This document shows, piece by piece, positions 23,433 through 35,602 of a stretch of 64,000 nt of DNA. The position numbers and the translations under genes are program-made. Source of the stretch: Helichrysum umbraculigerum (Eukaryota > Streptophyta > Magnoliopsida > Asterales > Asteraceae); NCBI GenBank assembly GCA_949592205.1, contig CATIUR010000005.1, positions 26,243,679-26,307,678 on the forward strand, in the 5' to 3' direction. Under the pieces are notes generated by a model. The model saw nothing but the letters and a program-made list of their open reading frames with translations, searched no databases and was not told where the DNA came from. How positions within the stretch are numbered: position 1 is the stretch's first letter; each line of letters opens with the position of its first letter.

Positions 23433-25286
23433 TGTAACATCCTCTCCGATAGCCTGGTATTTTCTATTCATAATTTCGTATTTAATAAGTTTTAAATAAT
23501 TTTGCTATATAAATTTTTAATTGTGAAAGTTGGTGAAATAGGTCTTAGGACTTATTGTGGATAATGAAATGTTGCTTGTTTTAATATATTAAAGTTGACG
23601 GTACAATAAAATGAATTTCTCGCATCTAGCAATTAGGTGCCAGACAATAGATTTAGAGCGGGTATTAAGTACCCAAAGTTGTAGGTCTGTTTTAAGAAAG
23701 ATCGACCTAACTTTTGGATCATTTTACCAATTCCCTTTCATTCCATTTCCTTATAAAACCAAACCCTAGCTAGTAAATCCAATAAAATCATCAAACTACA
23801 AAGTGATTGGAGATTGTAATCTACTAGCTATCATCATCATCACCTTCTTCTTCTTCTTCTTCTATTCATCATCATCTCCATTTTTAAAGGTAATGAAGTT
23901 TATAAGTTCAAATGTTAGATATAAATGAAATTGATGAATTGAATGATTCTTGTACGTTATATAGTGATTGTTTGTGATATATGATGCTATGTGATGATTA
24001 TTAACTAGTTAGATGCATTAGAATCGAGTTTGATATGTTTGAATATTGAAAATGGAGTTAAAGTTCGTTCAGGTCTGTTCTTGAGCTGAAGAACAGATGA
24101 ACGCGATCCCGGCTATGGTTCCGGATCGCGTTCCCTTGTTGTAAACGACCTATTCGAGTTTTTGGCCTTAGAAACGCGATCCAGGCCAAGCATCCGGATC
24201 GCGTTTGCTAGTGTTTTTCGGTGACAGAATTTTTGACTAAGGACGAACGCGATCCAGCCCTGACTAGTCGGATCGCGTTTGCATGTTTAATCTTGATGGA
24301 TTTTTCAAATTTCACCAAAATGCATGTGTCTAGAAGGTGGTGTTTGTAGTGGCACTTATTGAATGCTATTGTGGCATTTTACATAAATGCTCATTTTGAT
24401 ATTTACAAATTATGAGACAAAGTACTAACTTATGTTGATTTTTGATTCTCAGATTCTCCGAAAGATAAGTGATCTCTGGAATCAGAGATTTTGGAGGCAA
24501 CGGTATCGGTGAGTGGATTCAGAGCTCACCATTTAAATTTAGTTGTGATCATTTGATTGCAACGAATAAACGTGAATATGTTTTGTTGATTAGTTGATAT
24601 ACCTTGTTGACTGTGAACCTATGTGCTACGTGTTTGGCCTTCGGGCATCAGTTGTTAACGAGGTCAACGAGTTGTTAAATGGTTGGTTGAACTAGGCAGG
24701 GGTTGAATGAATGATACAGAGTCGTACTTCATTTGTTGTGTGTTTGATTCTGTATTTGAGTTCAACTACCACTAGTTATCGGTCTCGTCTGTATGGCCAT
24801 ACGGATATGGTTGGGTAAGTGTTCTTGGGGAGCCACCCGGGCATTACGGTTATCCCCAGAGCCACCGATCCTCGTTAAGTTGTTGTTGATTTGTTGAATA
24901 TCGTATTGCGGTTGTTTGAAGCAATTATATGATTATGCTAATTTATATGTTGTGTTATGAACTCACTCACTTAGCTTTGTGCTAATCCCTCGCAATTACT
25001 TTCTGCAGATTATATTTTGAATAGGTGAGTAGCAGAAAGTAGATGCTCTAGGAGCTGAGGAATGTTTTGACAGCTTGCTACTCTGATTATGTTTTGTAAC
25101 AATTAATGTTAAGTTTTATATAATACCCCGTATTATGTGTTTGTTAAACCTGTTTAACTCGACATGACTTAACTTATAATCGGTTTATGATTTTTGTTCT
25201 AACGTATATTAATTAAATATGTTTTAATTTCCTTCGCTTCCGTGTTTTCAATATAATATTATTTATGGAAAATGAGGGGTGTTATA
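23433..25286 (+). repeat. Gypsy 5' LTR
   Basis: The LTR runs TGTAACATCC...GGGGTGTTATA. A TATA box (TTATAAAA, 23751-23758) places transcription start near 23780, so most of the LTR is transcribed leader. Predicted introns are 23890-24452 (GTAATG...TCTCAG) and 24509-25008 (GTGAGT...CTGCAG). Intron 1 holds three CpG-rich inverted pairs at 24100, 24173 and 24246. Confidence 0.92.
24100..24279 (+). repeat. Three AACGCGATCC/GGATCGCGTT inverted pairs, 73-bp period
   Basis: First arms start at 24100, 24173 and 24246; second arms start at 24123, 24196 and 24270. Each pair could form a 10-bp stem with a 13-14 nt loop. The sequence between the arms differs from unit to unit. The same layout occurs in the second LTR (+6594) and in both LARD LTRs. 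Confidence 0.9.
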
Positions 25287-25289
25287 AGT

Positions 25290-25301
25290 TGGTATCAGAG
25301 C
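25290..25301 (+). promoter_or_regulatory. Primer-binding site (tRNA-iMet type)
   Basis: TGGTATCAGAGC lies three bases after the LTR end and is complementary to the 3' end of plant initiator methionine tRNA, the usual first-strand primer of Ty3/gypsy elements. Confidence 0.88.
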
Positions 25302-25445
25302 ATGGTTTTGGGGTAATTGAGCATTGTAGAATGTTCAATCCCAAAACTGTAGCGTGGTATGTCAAACATTCCGGAGTACGGGATTTAGCATTGGTTGTGA
25401 AATTGTTAGTAGATAGGTACTAACGATTAACAAGTTTCAAGTGTT

Positions 25446-28400
25446 ATGTTGATTTCAGAAATGGCAGATGACGAACAACCGATCCCCAACCCCAATAATG
25501 CCTCTCGGTATGTTGTTCCTCCTGTTGTGACTAATAATCGTGAAGGTACATCTCATCAAGGCGGTGAAGAAACCAATAGGGATGAGTATATACATGAGAT
25601 AGAAGATGAATTGATATTTCTGAGAGAGTTTAAAAGGAAAGCTGAGGAAGCTGCAGCTAAGCAACTTTTGCAACAACAATCTTCGGTGTTTGGTGCTAGT
25701 CCATCTTCTCAGACTAATAAGATGTGTACTTTTAAAACTTTTATGTCTTGCAAACCACCGGAGTTCCATGGAAGTACCAATCCAACTGTGGCTTTAAATT
25801 GGTTAAGAGATATGGAACGCAAGTTTGATGTGATTAGCTGTGAGGAAGAATCCAAGGTCAAGTTTGCTGTGCAGTGCCTGAAGGACGATGCCATGGTTTG
25901 GTGGGATTCAATTACTGGGCATTTTAATCCACAACAAAAGGAATCTATACGATGGAATGAATTTCATCAAGTAGTGCGTAATCAATATTGTTCTGATTTC
26001 CATATGGCACAAATTAGGAGGGATTTTGTGAATCTTCAATTAACGGATAATATGACCATGGAGGAGTTGATAGCTCAATTTACAGAAAAACTTCGATTTG
26101 TACAACAATGGGTTCCGGAGGAGAAGACGAAGATAGAGCAGTTTGTGGATACTTTACCCCATAACTATCGTACTACCGTGAGACTAGCCACTAGTTTATC
26201 TCAGGCTTTTAATCTTGCTCGATCCGTGGATAGTGACATTAGAGGGTCTCGTGAAACACGATCTAGAGATAATTCTTCAAAGTCTAGAGCGGATTCCTCT
26301 AGTAAAGGGAAATCAAATTGGCAAGGGAATCGTCAGACAAAGAAGTATGTTAGTAAGAGTAGTTCGTCGGGAAGTTCGAACTGGTGTAGTACATGCAAAT
26401 CTAGACATTCAGGGCCGTGTACTCCGCAAACAAATAAGTGTCTGAAATGTGGTGATCTTGGTCATGAGATAAGAAATTGTCATTATCCGAACTTTGTGTG
26501 TTGGACTTGTAAAAAGGAGGGACATCGAGTGGGTCAATGTCCAGAGGCGGGGAAATTGGGGCTTGGTTCGGTCGGGAGTTCGGCATCTTCCGGTCAGAAA
26601 AGGAAGAATCCTCCCCCAGCAACCAGTCGGGCTTTTCAAATGACAGTCAATGAGGCGGTACATACAGAAGATGTTATAACTGGTACCTTCTTTATAAACT
26701 CTGTACCGGCTCGTGTTTTATTTGACTCTGGTGCTACTTGTACTTTTATATCTGTATGCTTCTGCGGCAAGTTGAAATTAGTGCCTACTGTGATAACCAA
26801 ACCCGTAGAAGTAGAAATTGTTAGCGGTAAATTAGTTCCTGTTACCACCTCGGTGACTGGAGCTAATATTGTGGTTGATGACCGAACTTTCCCTATTTCA
26901 TTCTTGTTGATGCCAATCCCTAGTTTTGACGTAATAGTTGGTATGGATTGGTTAAGTCAGAATAGGGCTAGCATTGATTGCCACCAAAAGTTGATTAGGA
27001 TCCCAATCTCCGACGGGTCATACGTTGTGGCTCGAGGAGAACAGGATGGTATGTCTATTCCCCTGATTTCGATGATGAAGGCTAGGAAGTCATTATCCAA
27101 AGGTTGCGAGTCCTACTTAGCTTATGTAGTTGATGCTAAACTTGAAAGAAAAGTTATTTCCGATGTACCGGTTGTGTGTGAATACTCTGAGGTATTTCCT
27201 GATGAGTTACCTGGGTTGCCACCAGTTAGGGAAGTTGAGTACCGTATTGATCTTGTGCCGGGTTCGTCGCCTGTAGCTAAAGCTCCTTATAGGTTAGCGC
27301 CTTCTGAGATTCGTGAAATGATGAATCAGATACAGGAACTGTTAGATAAGGATTTTATTAGACCTAGTTCTTCGCCGTGGGGTGCACCAGTATTATTTGT
27401 GAAAAAGAAAGACGGGTCTATGCGCATGTGTATTGATTATAGAGAGTTGAACAAGAGAACGGTAAAGAATAAGTACCCTCTTCCTAGAATAGATGACTTA
27501 TTTGATCAGTTGCAGGGTTCTTCAGTGTATTCTAAGATTGATCTGAGATCGGGTTATCATCAGGTCCCTGTTCGTGAAGAGGACATTCCAAAAACAGCTT
27601 TTCGTACTAGGTACGGTCATTATGAATTTTTGGTTATGCCTTTTGGTTTGACGAATGCTCCAGCTGTATTTATGGATTTAATGAATCGGGTTTGTCGACC
27701 TTTCTTGGATAAATTTGTTATTGTTTTCATTGACGATATTCTCGTATATTCGAAATCCGAAGATGAGCATGCTCTGCATTTAAGATTGGTTCTTGATACG
27801 TTGAAACGAGAACAGTTGTATGCCAAGTTCTCTAAGTGCGAATTTTGGATTCGGGAGGTTCAGTTTTTGGGTCACGTAATTTGTAAGGATGGTGTGAAAG
27901 TGGATCCAACTAAAGTCGAGGCTGTGATGAAATGGAACGCCCCAAAGTCTGCTTCGGAAATAAAGAGCTTTCTTGGATTAGCGGGTTATTACCGGAAGTT
28001 TATAAAAGATATTTCTAAGATTGCGGGTCCGTTAACCAAATTAACCCGTAAGGATGAGAAATTCGTATGGACTGATCGTCAGGAGCATGCATTCCAAACG
28101 TTAAGACAAATGTTGTGTCAGGCACCGGTGTTAGCATTACCGGAGGGTTCAGATGATTTCATTGTTTATTGTGATGCTTCTTTTTCGGGCTTGGGCTGTG
28201 TTCTTATGCAAAGGGATAAAGTTATTGCCTATGCTTCTCGTCAGTTGAAACCGCATGAAAAGAATTATCCCACTCACGATTTAGAATTTGCAGCGGTTGT
28301 ATTTGCCTTAAAACTTTGGAGACATTACTTGTACGGGACTCGATGTGTTGTTTGTACTGACCATAAAAGTCTGCAGTATGTGTTTTCCCAAAAAGAGTTG

Positions 28401-30014
28401 AACATGCGTCAGAGAAGATAGCTTGAATTAATCAAAGACTATGATTGTGAAATTAGATATCACCCAGGCAAAGCTAATGTGGTTGCGGATGCTCTAAGCC
28501 GAAAGGGTGCTTCTGATCGAATCTTTTATCTCAAGGTAAATGTTTCCTCTGACTTGATTGATCGAATAAAAATTGTACAATTAGAAGCTTTGTTGGATCA
28601 CAACTTAAAGTCCGAAATTATGTTGAAAAGAAAAGATGAATTAGTGGACGATTCTAGAGGATTGAAAACTTTTAAATCTCGGGTGTGGATTCCTTTACTT
28701 GGCGGAATTCGGGATACGATTTTGAATGAAGCTCATAAGTCTAAGTTAACTGTTCATCCCGGTAGTACTCGAATGTATAACGACTTAAAACCTTTGTATT
28801 GGTGGCCCACGATGAAAACTGACATTGCACGGTTTGTTGGTAATTGTCATATCTGCGCGCAAGTTAAAGCTGAACATCAAAAGCCGTACGGATCACTGAA
28901 ACATTTGGAAATTCCCGAGTGGAAATGGGAACATATAACCATGGATTTTGTAACTAAACTGCCGCGTACCATTCGAGGTAATGATATGGTTTGGGTTATT
29001 GTAGATCGGTTGACAAAAAGTGCGCATTTTCTTGCTGCGAGTGAGACCACCTATTTGACTAAGCTCGCCCAGTTGTATCTTAATGAAATTGTATCAAGAC
29101 ATGGTATTCCAGTGTCAATTGTGTCAGACCGAGATTCCCGTTTTGTTTCGCATTTTTGGCAGAGTCTTCAACAAGAATTGGGTACCCGTGTAAATCTAAG
29201 TACAGCGTATCATCCTCAAACAGATGGTCAATCAGAACGAACGATTCAAACATTAGAGGACATGCTTCGTGCCTGTGTGTTGGAATATGGAGGTTCATGG
29301 GATTCACATCTTCCGTTGGTCGAATTTGCTTATAACAATTCGTATCACTTGAGTATCGGTATGCCTCCGTATGAAATGTTATATGGTCGTCGTTGTAGAA
29401 CACCGACATGTTGGTTGGAAGTCGGTGAGAAACAGTTTGCTGGACCCGACATAGTACAAATGACCGCGGATAAGGTAACAATTGCACGTGAAAAGTTGAA
29501 AGCCGCGCGCGATAGACAGAAAAAGTATGCGGATCCGAAAAGGCGACCGGTTGTATTTTCTGAAGGTGAACTAGTCTACCTTAAAGTTTCCCCGTGAAAA
29601 GGTGTAATTCGTTTTGGAAAACGGGGAAAGTTGGCACCTAGATACATTGGTCCATTTAAGATTCGACAAGTGGTTAACGACCAGTCAGTGACGTTGGATC
29701 TTCCTCCTGAGCTTTCGGGTATTCATAGTACGTTTAACGTGTGTTATTTGCGGAGGTGTAACATTGAGGACCAGTCACAAATACTTCCTTTGAAGGATTT
29801 AAAAGTTGATAGAACTCAAAAGTTAGTTGAAGAACCGGTAGAAATCATAGATAGGAAGGTTACCAAACTTAGGAAGAAACAAATTCCTATGATGCTTGTA
29901 AAGTGGAAACATAGTTTAGGTTCCAACCTGACTTGGGAGACTGAGGAGTCTATGAAATCCAGATATCCTGGATTGTTTGATGGTGTTGAGATTTCGGGGA
30001 CGAAATCTCCTTAA
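25446..30014 (+). pseudogene. gag-pol polyprotein with two in-frame stops
   Basis: One frame runs from 25446 to 30014. In order it encodes a retrotransposon gag domain (about residues 110-200), two CCHC knuckles ([14 protein letters not shown] near residue 332, then [14 protein letters not shown]), an aspartic protease (LFDSGAT near 427), reverse transcriptase (FIDDIL near 761), RNase H (YCDAS near 28170), the integrase zinc region and DDE core, and a C-terminal chromodomain-like tail (WKHSLGSNLTWE near 29910). The gag-pol order and tail place it among chromoviruses, Tekay/Del type by phrase similarity. TAG at 28419-28421 (RNase H) and TGA at 29595-29597 (after integrase) interrupt the frame; no frameshift is needed. 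The copy is therefore not autonomous as written. The true start may be the second ATG at 25461. Confidence 0.9.
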
Positions 30015-30026
30015 GGAGGGGAGATT
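30013..30026 (+). promoter_or_regulatory. Polypurine tract
   Basis: AAGGAGGGGAGA directly before the second LTR is the plus-strand primer. The phrase GGGGACGAAATCTC just upstream is shared with the LARD. Confidence 0.85.
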
Positions 30027-31880
30027 TGTAACATCCTCTCCGATAGCCTGGTATTTTCTATTCATAATTTCGTATTTAATAAGTTTTAAATAATTTTGCT
30101 ATATAAATTTTTAATTGTGAAAGTTGGTGAAATAGGTCTTAGGACTTATTGTGGATAATGAAATGTTGCTTGTTTTAATATATTAAAGTTGACGGTACAA
30201 TAAAATGAATTTCTCGCATCTAGCAATTAGGTGCCAGACAATAGATTTAGAGCGGGTATTAAGTACCCAAAGTTGTAGGTCTGTTTTAAGAAAGATCGAC
30301 CTAACTTTTGGATCATTTTACCAATTCCCTTTCATTCCATTTCCTTATAAAACCAAACCCTAGCTAGTAAATCCAATAAAATCATCAAACTACAAAGTGA
30401 TTGGAGATTGTAATCTACTAGCTATCATCATCATCACCTTCTTCTTCTTCTTCTTCTATTCATCATCATCTCCATTTTTAAAGGTAATGAAGTTTATAAG
30501 TTCAAATGTTAGATATAAATGAAATTGATGAATTGAATGATTCTTGTACGTTATATAGTGATTGTTTGTGATATATGATGCTATGTGATGATTATTAACT
30601 AGTTAGATGCATTAGAATCGAGTTTGATATGTTTGAATATTGAAAATGGAGTTAAAGTTCGTTCAGATCTGTTCTTGAGCTGAAGAACAGATGAACGCGA
30701 TCCCGGCTATGGTTCCGGATCGCGTTCCCTTGTTGTAAACGACCTATTCGAGTTTTTGGCCTTAGAAACGCGATCCAGGCCAAGCATCCGGATCGCGTTT
30801 GCTAGTGTTTTTCGGTGACAGAATTTTTGACTAAGGACGAACGCGATCCAGCCCTGACTAGTCGGATCGCGTTTGCATGTTTAATCTTGATGGATTTTTC
30901 AAATTTCACCAAAATGCATGTGTCTAGAAGGTGGTGTTTGTAGTGGCACTTATTGAATGCTATTGTGGCATTTTACATAAATGCTCATTTTGATATTTAC
31001 AAATTATGAGACAAAGTACTAACTTATGTTGATTTTTGATTCTCAGATTCTCCGAAAGATAAGTGATCTCTGGAATCAGAGATTTTGGAGGCAACGGTAT
31101 CGGTGAGTGGATTCAGAGCTCACCATTTAAATTTAGTTGTGATCATTTGATTGCAACGAATAAACGTGAATATGTTTTGTTGATTAGTTGATATACCTTG
31201 TTGACTGTGAACCTATGTGCTACGTGTTTGGCCTTCGGGCATCAGTTGTTAACGAGGTCAACGAGTTGTTAAATGGTTGGTTGAACTAGGCAGGGGTTGA
31301 ATGAATGATACAGAGTCGTACTTCATTTGTTGTGTGTTTGATTCTGTATTTGAGTTCAACTACCACTAGTTATCGGTCTCGTCTGTATGGCCATACGGAT
31401 ATGGTTGGGTAAGTGTTCTTGGGGAGCCACCCGGGCATTACGGTTATCCCCAGAGCCACCGATCCTCGTTAAGTTGTTGTTGATTTGTTGAATATCGTAT
31501 TGCGGTTGTTTGAAGCAATTATATGATTATGCTAATTTATATGTTGTGTTATGAACTCACTCACTTAGCTTTGTGCTAATCCCTCGCAATTACTTTCTGC
31601 AGATTATATTTTGAATAGGTGAGTAGCAGAAAGTAGATGCTCTAGGAGCTGAGGAATGTTTTGACAGCTTGCTACTCTGATTATGTTTTGTAACAATTAA
31701 TGTTAAGTTTTATATAATACCCCGTATTATGTGTTTGTTAAACCTGTTTAACTCGACATGACTTAACTTATAATCGGTTTATGATTTTTGTTCTAACGTA
31801 TATTAATTAAATATGTTTTAATTTCCTTCGCTTCCGTGTTTTCAATATAATATTATTTATGGAAAATGAGGGGTGTTATA
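30027..31880 (+). repeat. Gypsy second LTR (shared by two internal regions)
   Basis: It is identical in length (1854 bp) to the first LTR and almost identical in sequence. It is followed by another primer-binding site (TGGTATCAGAGC, 31884-31895), so it serves as 3' LTR of the first unit and 5' LTR of the second. Predicted introns map to 30484-31046 and 31103-31602. Confidence 0.92.
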
Positions 31881-32039
31881 AGTTGGTATCAGAGCATGGT
31901 TTTGGGGTAATTGAGCATTGTAGAATGTTCAATCCCAAAACTGTAGCGTGGTATGTCAAACATTCCGGAGTATGGGATTTAGCATTGGTTGTGAAATTGT
32001 TAGTAGATAGGTACTAACGATTAACAAGTTTCAAGTGTT

Positions 32040-34046
32040 ATGTTGATTTCAGAAATGGCAGATGACGAACAACCGATCCCCAACCCCAATAATGCCTCTC
32101 GGTATGTTGTTCCTCTTGTTGTGACTAATAATCGTGAAGGTACATCTCATCAAGGCGGTGAAGAAACCAATAGGGATGAGTATATACATGAGATAGAAGA
32201 TGAATTGATATTTCTGAGAGAGTTTAAAAGGAAAGCTGAGGAAGCTGCAGCTAAGCAACTTTTGCAACAACAATCTTCGGTGTTTGGTGCTAGTCCATCT
32301 TCTCAGACTAATAAGATGTGTACTTTTAAAACTTTTATGTCTTGCAAACCACCGGAGTTCCATGGAAGTACCAATCCAACTGTGGCTTTAAATTGGTTAA
32401 GAGATATGGAACGCAAGTTTGATGTGATTAGCTGTGAGGAAGAATCCAAGGTCAAGTTTGCTGTGCAGTGCCTGAAGGACGATGCCATGGTTTGGTGGGA
32501 TTCAATTACTGGGCATTTTAATCCACAACAAAAGGAATCTATACGATGGAATGAATTTCATCAAGTAGTGCGTAATCAATATTGTTCTGATTTCCATATG
32601 GCACAAATTAGGAGGGATTTTGTGAATCTTCAATTAACGGATAATATGACCATGGAGGAGTTGATAGCTCAATTTACAGAAAAACTTCGATTTGTACAAC
32701 AATGGGTTCCGGAGGAGAAGACGAAGATAGAGCAGTTTGTGGATACTTTACCCCATAACTATCGTACTACCGTGAGACTAGCCACTAGTTTATCTCAGGC
32801 TTTTAATCTTGCTCGATCCGTGGATAGTGACATTAGAGGGTCTCGTGAAACACGATCTAGAGATAATTCTTCAAAGTCTAGAGCGGATTCCTCTAGTAAA
32901 GGGAAATCAAATTGGCAAGGGAATCGTCAGACAAAGAAGTATGTTAGTAAGAGTAGTTCGTCGGGAAGTTCGAACTGGTGTAGTACATGCAAATCTAGAC
33001 ATTCAGGGCCGTGTACTCCGCAAACAAATAAGTGTCTGAAATGTGGTGATCTTGGTCATGAGATAAGAAATTGTCATTATCCGAACTTTGTGTGTTGGAC
33101 TTGTAAAAAGGAGGGACATCGAGTGGGTCAATGTCCAGAGGCGGGGAAATTGGGGCTTGGTTCGGTCGGGAGTTCGGCATCTTCCGGTCAGAAAAGGAAG
33201 AATCCTCCCCCAGCAACCAGTCGGGCTTTTCAAATGACAGTCAATGAGGCGGTACATACAGAAGATGTTATAACTGGTACCTTCTTTATAAACTCTGTAC
33301 CGGCTCGTGTTTTATTTGACTCTGGTGCTACTTGTACTTTTATATCTGTATGCTTCTGCGGCAAGTTGAAATTAGTGCCTACTGTGATAACCAAACCCGT
33401 AGAAGTAGAAATTGTTAGCGGTAAATTAGTTCCTGTTACCACCTCGGTGACTGGAGCTAATATTGTGGTTGATGACCGAACTTTCCCTATTTCATTCTTG
33501 TTGATGCCAATCCCTAGTTTTGACGTAATAGTTGGTATGGATTGGTTAAGTCAGAATAGGGCTAGCATTGATTGCCACCAAAAGTTGATTAGGATCCCAA
33601 TCTCCGACGGGTCATACGTTGTGGCTCGAGGAGAACAGGATGGTATGTCTATTCCCCTGATTTCGATGATGAAGGCTAGGAAGTCATTATCCAAAGGTTG
33701 CGAGTCCTACTTAGCTTATGTAGTTGATGCTAAACTTGAAAGAAAAGTTATTTCCGATGTACCGGTTGTGTGTGAATACTCTGAGGTATTTCCTGATGAG
33801 TTACCTGGGTTGCCACCAGTTAGGGAAGTTGAGTACCGTATTGATCTTGTGCCGGGTTCGTCGCCTGTAGCTAAAGCTCCTTATAGGTTAGCGCCTTCTG
33901 AGATTCGTGAAATGATGAATCAGATACAGGAACTGTTAGATAAGGATTTTATTAGACCTAGTTCTTCGCCGTGGGGTGCACCAGTATTATTTGTGAAAAA
34001 GAAAGACGGGTCTATGCGCACGGGTCTATGCGCATGTGAAAAATAG
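32040..34046 (+). pseudogene. Second gag-pol copy, truncated in reverse transcriptase
   Basis: This copy is almost base-identical to 25446-27430 (for example one C/T change gives proline to leucine near residue 26). It covers gag, both zinc knuckles, protease and the start of reverse transcriptase. At 34007-34020 and 34021-34034 a 14-bp stretch (CGGGTCTATGCGCA) is duplicated, and after 34038 the sequence switches to LARD interior. The frame then ends at 34044-34046 after a few unrelated codons. Catalytic FIDD, RNase H and integrase are absent. Confidence 0.92.
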
Positions 34047-35602
34047 TGACTCATTTAAACACTATCAAATTCGCCTACATGTAATCTATCACAATCAATC
34101 ACAATTACACATTCAACACAATCAAATTAGTCACTTAGGTTTATCATCAAAGCCTCTATCAATGACAACTATCATTTACACTCTCACCTTTACAGTCTAA
34201 AGGTCACAGTTCTATCAACTGATTGTTTTCTTATCAAAACAACTATTAAACAACTTAGCATACTATCATGCTCCATTTCCAAAATCACATTACATTTCTT
34301 TTATACCAAGTAGCCTCAACAAGTTCATGTGACACAACATAATATAACAACGGTGATCAGGCGTTGCAAGATTATGTTCTTCACAATTCATTCTCAGGCT
34401 ACTCTACATTATAATTATCAATGTGATCTATTCTCATCTCATATGATTTCAAATCAATCAAAATTCATTTAATAGTTTCTAACAGCTGAAACATACTCAA
34501 AATTAGCTTACTACTTACATATTCAACCTTACATATGCAAGCCATCTCACATAATTTATTTTCAACAACTGAATTACTCAGTATATCTACTGGTCTGAAA
34601 CCTCAAACATATGATAACCTATCATCATAATTTCAATACTTAACACAATTCAATGTCCCTACTTACTACAAAATTCAGGACACATCTTAATTAATTATCA
34701 TTACTTTGACATATGCTTTACTATCAAGCATCTCTGTCACAACAAGCCTACTCAATCATGTTACTATAAACATTTCATTTACTAATTCACAATTGACTAG
34801 AAAGACCTATCACTTTCTCATTCAATTTAGCTTTATCATAAGTTATTTTCCTCATAAACTTATTCATCTTGGTTTAACTCAAGTGTTTAACTACAATCAA
34901 AACATATCATGTAGTCACATAACCACATATTTTTTCAATTAGCAGTCATCCTCAAATCAAATGACACCACAGTTCTTAAACAGGATTCAAATCACACCCT
35001 GTAACCAATCTACTAATATAATACTATCAATGATCTTGTCTCACCAATAAAGATACTCCTTAGGTTCCAACATCAATCTTGCTAAAACCTTAATCAATTC
35101 TTTTCTGCTTACTTAACCACATTTCTGCATTTTCAATTCAATCAGAAATACTCACAACAATGAACAACAATAAACATCTCATTTAACATTTCTCTCCTCA
35201 TGTCAACATATAGCAATCATTAGTTGACTCAAAACTGGGGAATCATATCAGTCTGACTCAATTAACTTCACAACAAAGCTTACTCAACATAACAGAGTAA
35301 ACAATTCAAGTTAATTTAAATTAACACAGGCTTATCGAAGATTACCTGACAAATCTTAAACCCACGAGTGTTGAGGAAACATGAAATATACCAATCAGAT
35401 ACTCATGTCCCTCCATCTCTGCAATCAAACAACAACTTCACAACTTGTTAAGGGTTAGTACATATTCAACTAATCACTTTTCACACATCAACTAATCAAC
35501 TAAACCCGCACCCATTGGAATGTTTGACTCAACTCAATCAAAGTTTAGGATTGAACATTCTATCAAGTTCAATTCACCCAAACTATTGCTCTGATACCAA
35601 CT
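34039..35602 (-). other. LARD internal region, 5' part (non-coding)
   Basis: About 1.56 kb next to the LARD primer-binding site contains no protein domain. It is as G-poor on the plus strand as the other part. The right end has GCTCTGATACCA (35589-35600), the primer-binding site on the minus strand. Confidence 0.78.

Larger units (their letters stand above)
23433..34038 (+). mobile_element. Ty3/gypsy Tekay/Del-type element, LTR-internal-LTR-partial internal
   Basis: The first LTR 23433-25286 and second LTR 30027-31880 are both 1854 bp and differ by at least one base (G24073/A30667). Between them lies gag-pol (25446-30014). After the second LTR a second internal region starts with its own primer-binding site and gag (32040) but stops inside reverse transcriptase at 34038. 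There is no third LTR. Such a layout is expected from recombination between LTRs followed by a deletion. The element lies inside the LARD interior in the opposite orientation. The 3' end is lost, so no target duplication can be tested. Confidence 0.92.

Noticed and set aside
24100..24279. CRISPR-like array
   Set aside because: The regular 73-bp spacing is suggestive, but the repeats are 10-bp inverted pairs in a plant LTR and no cas genes exist.
25455..27826. Antisense ORFs over the gypsy gag-pol, repeated at 32049-33442
   Set aside because: They are mirror frames of a well-defined coding strand and lack any domain.
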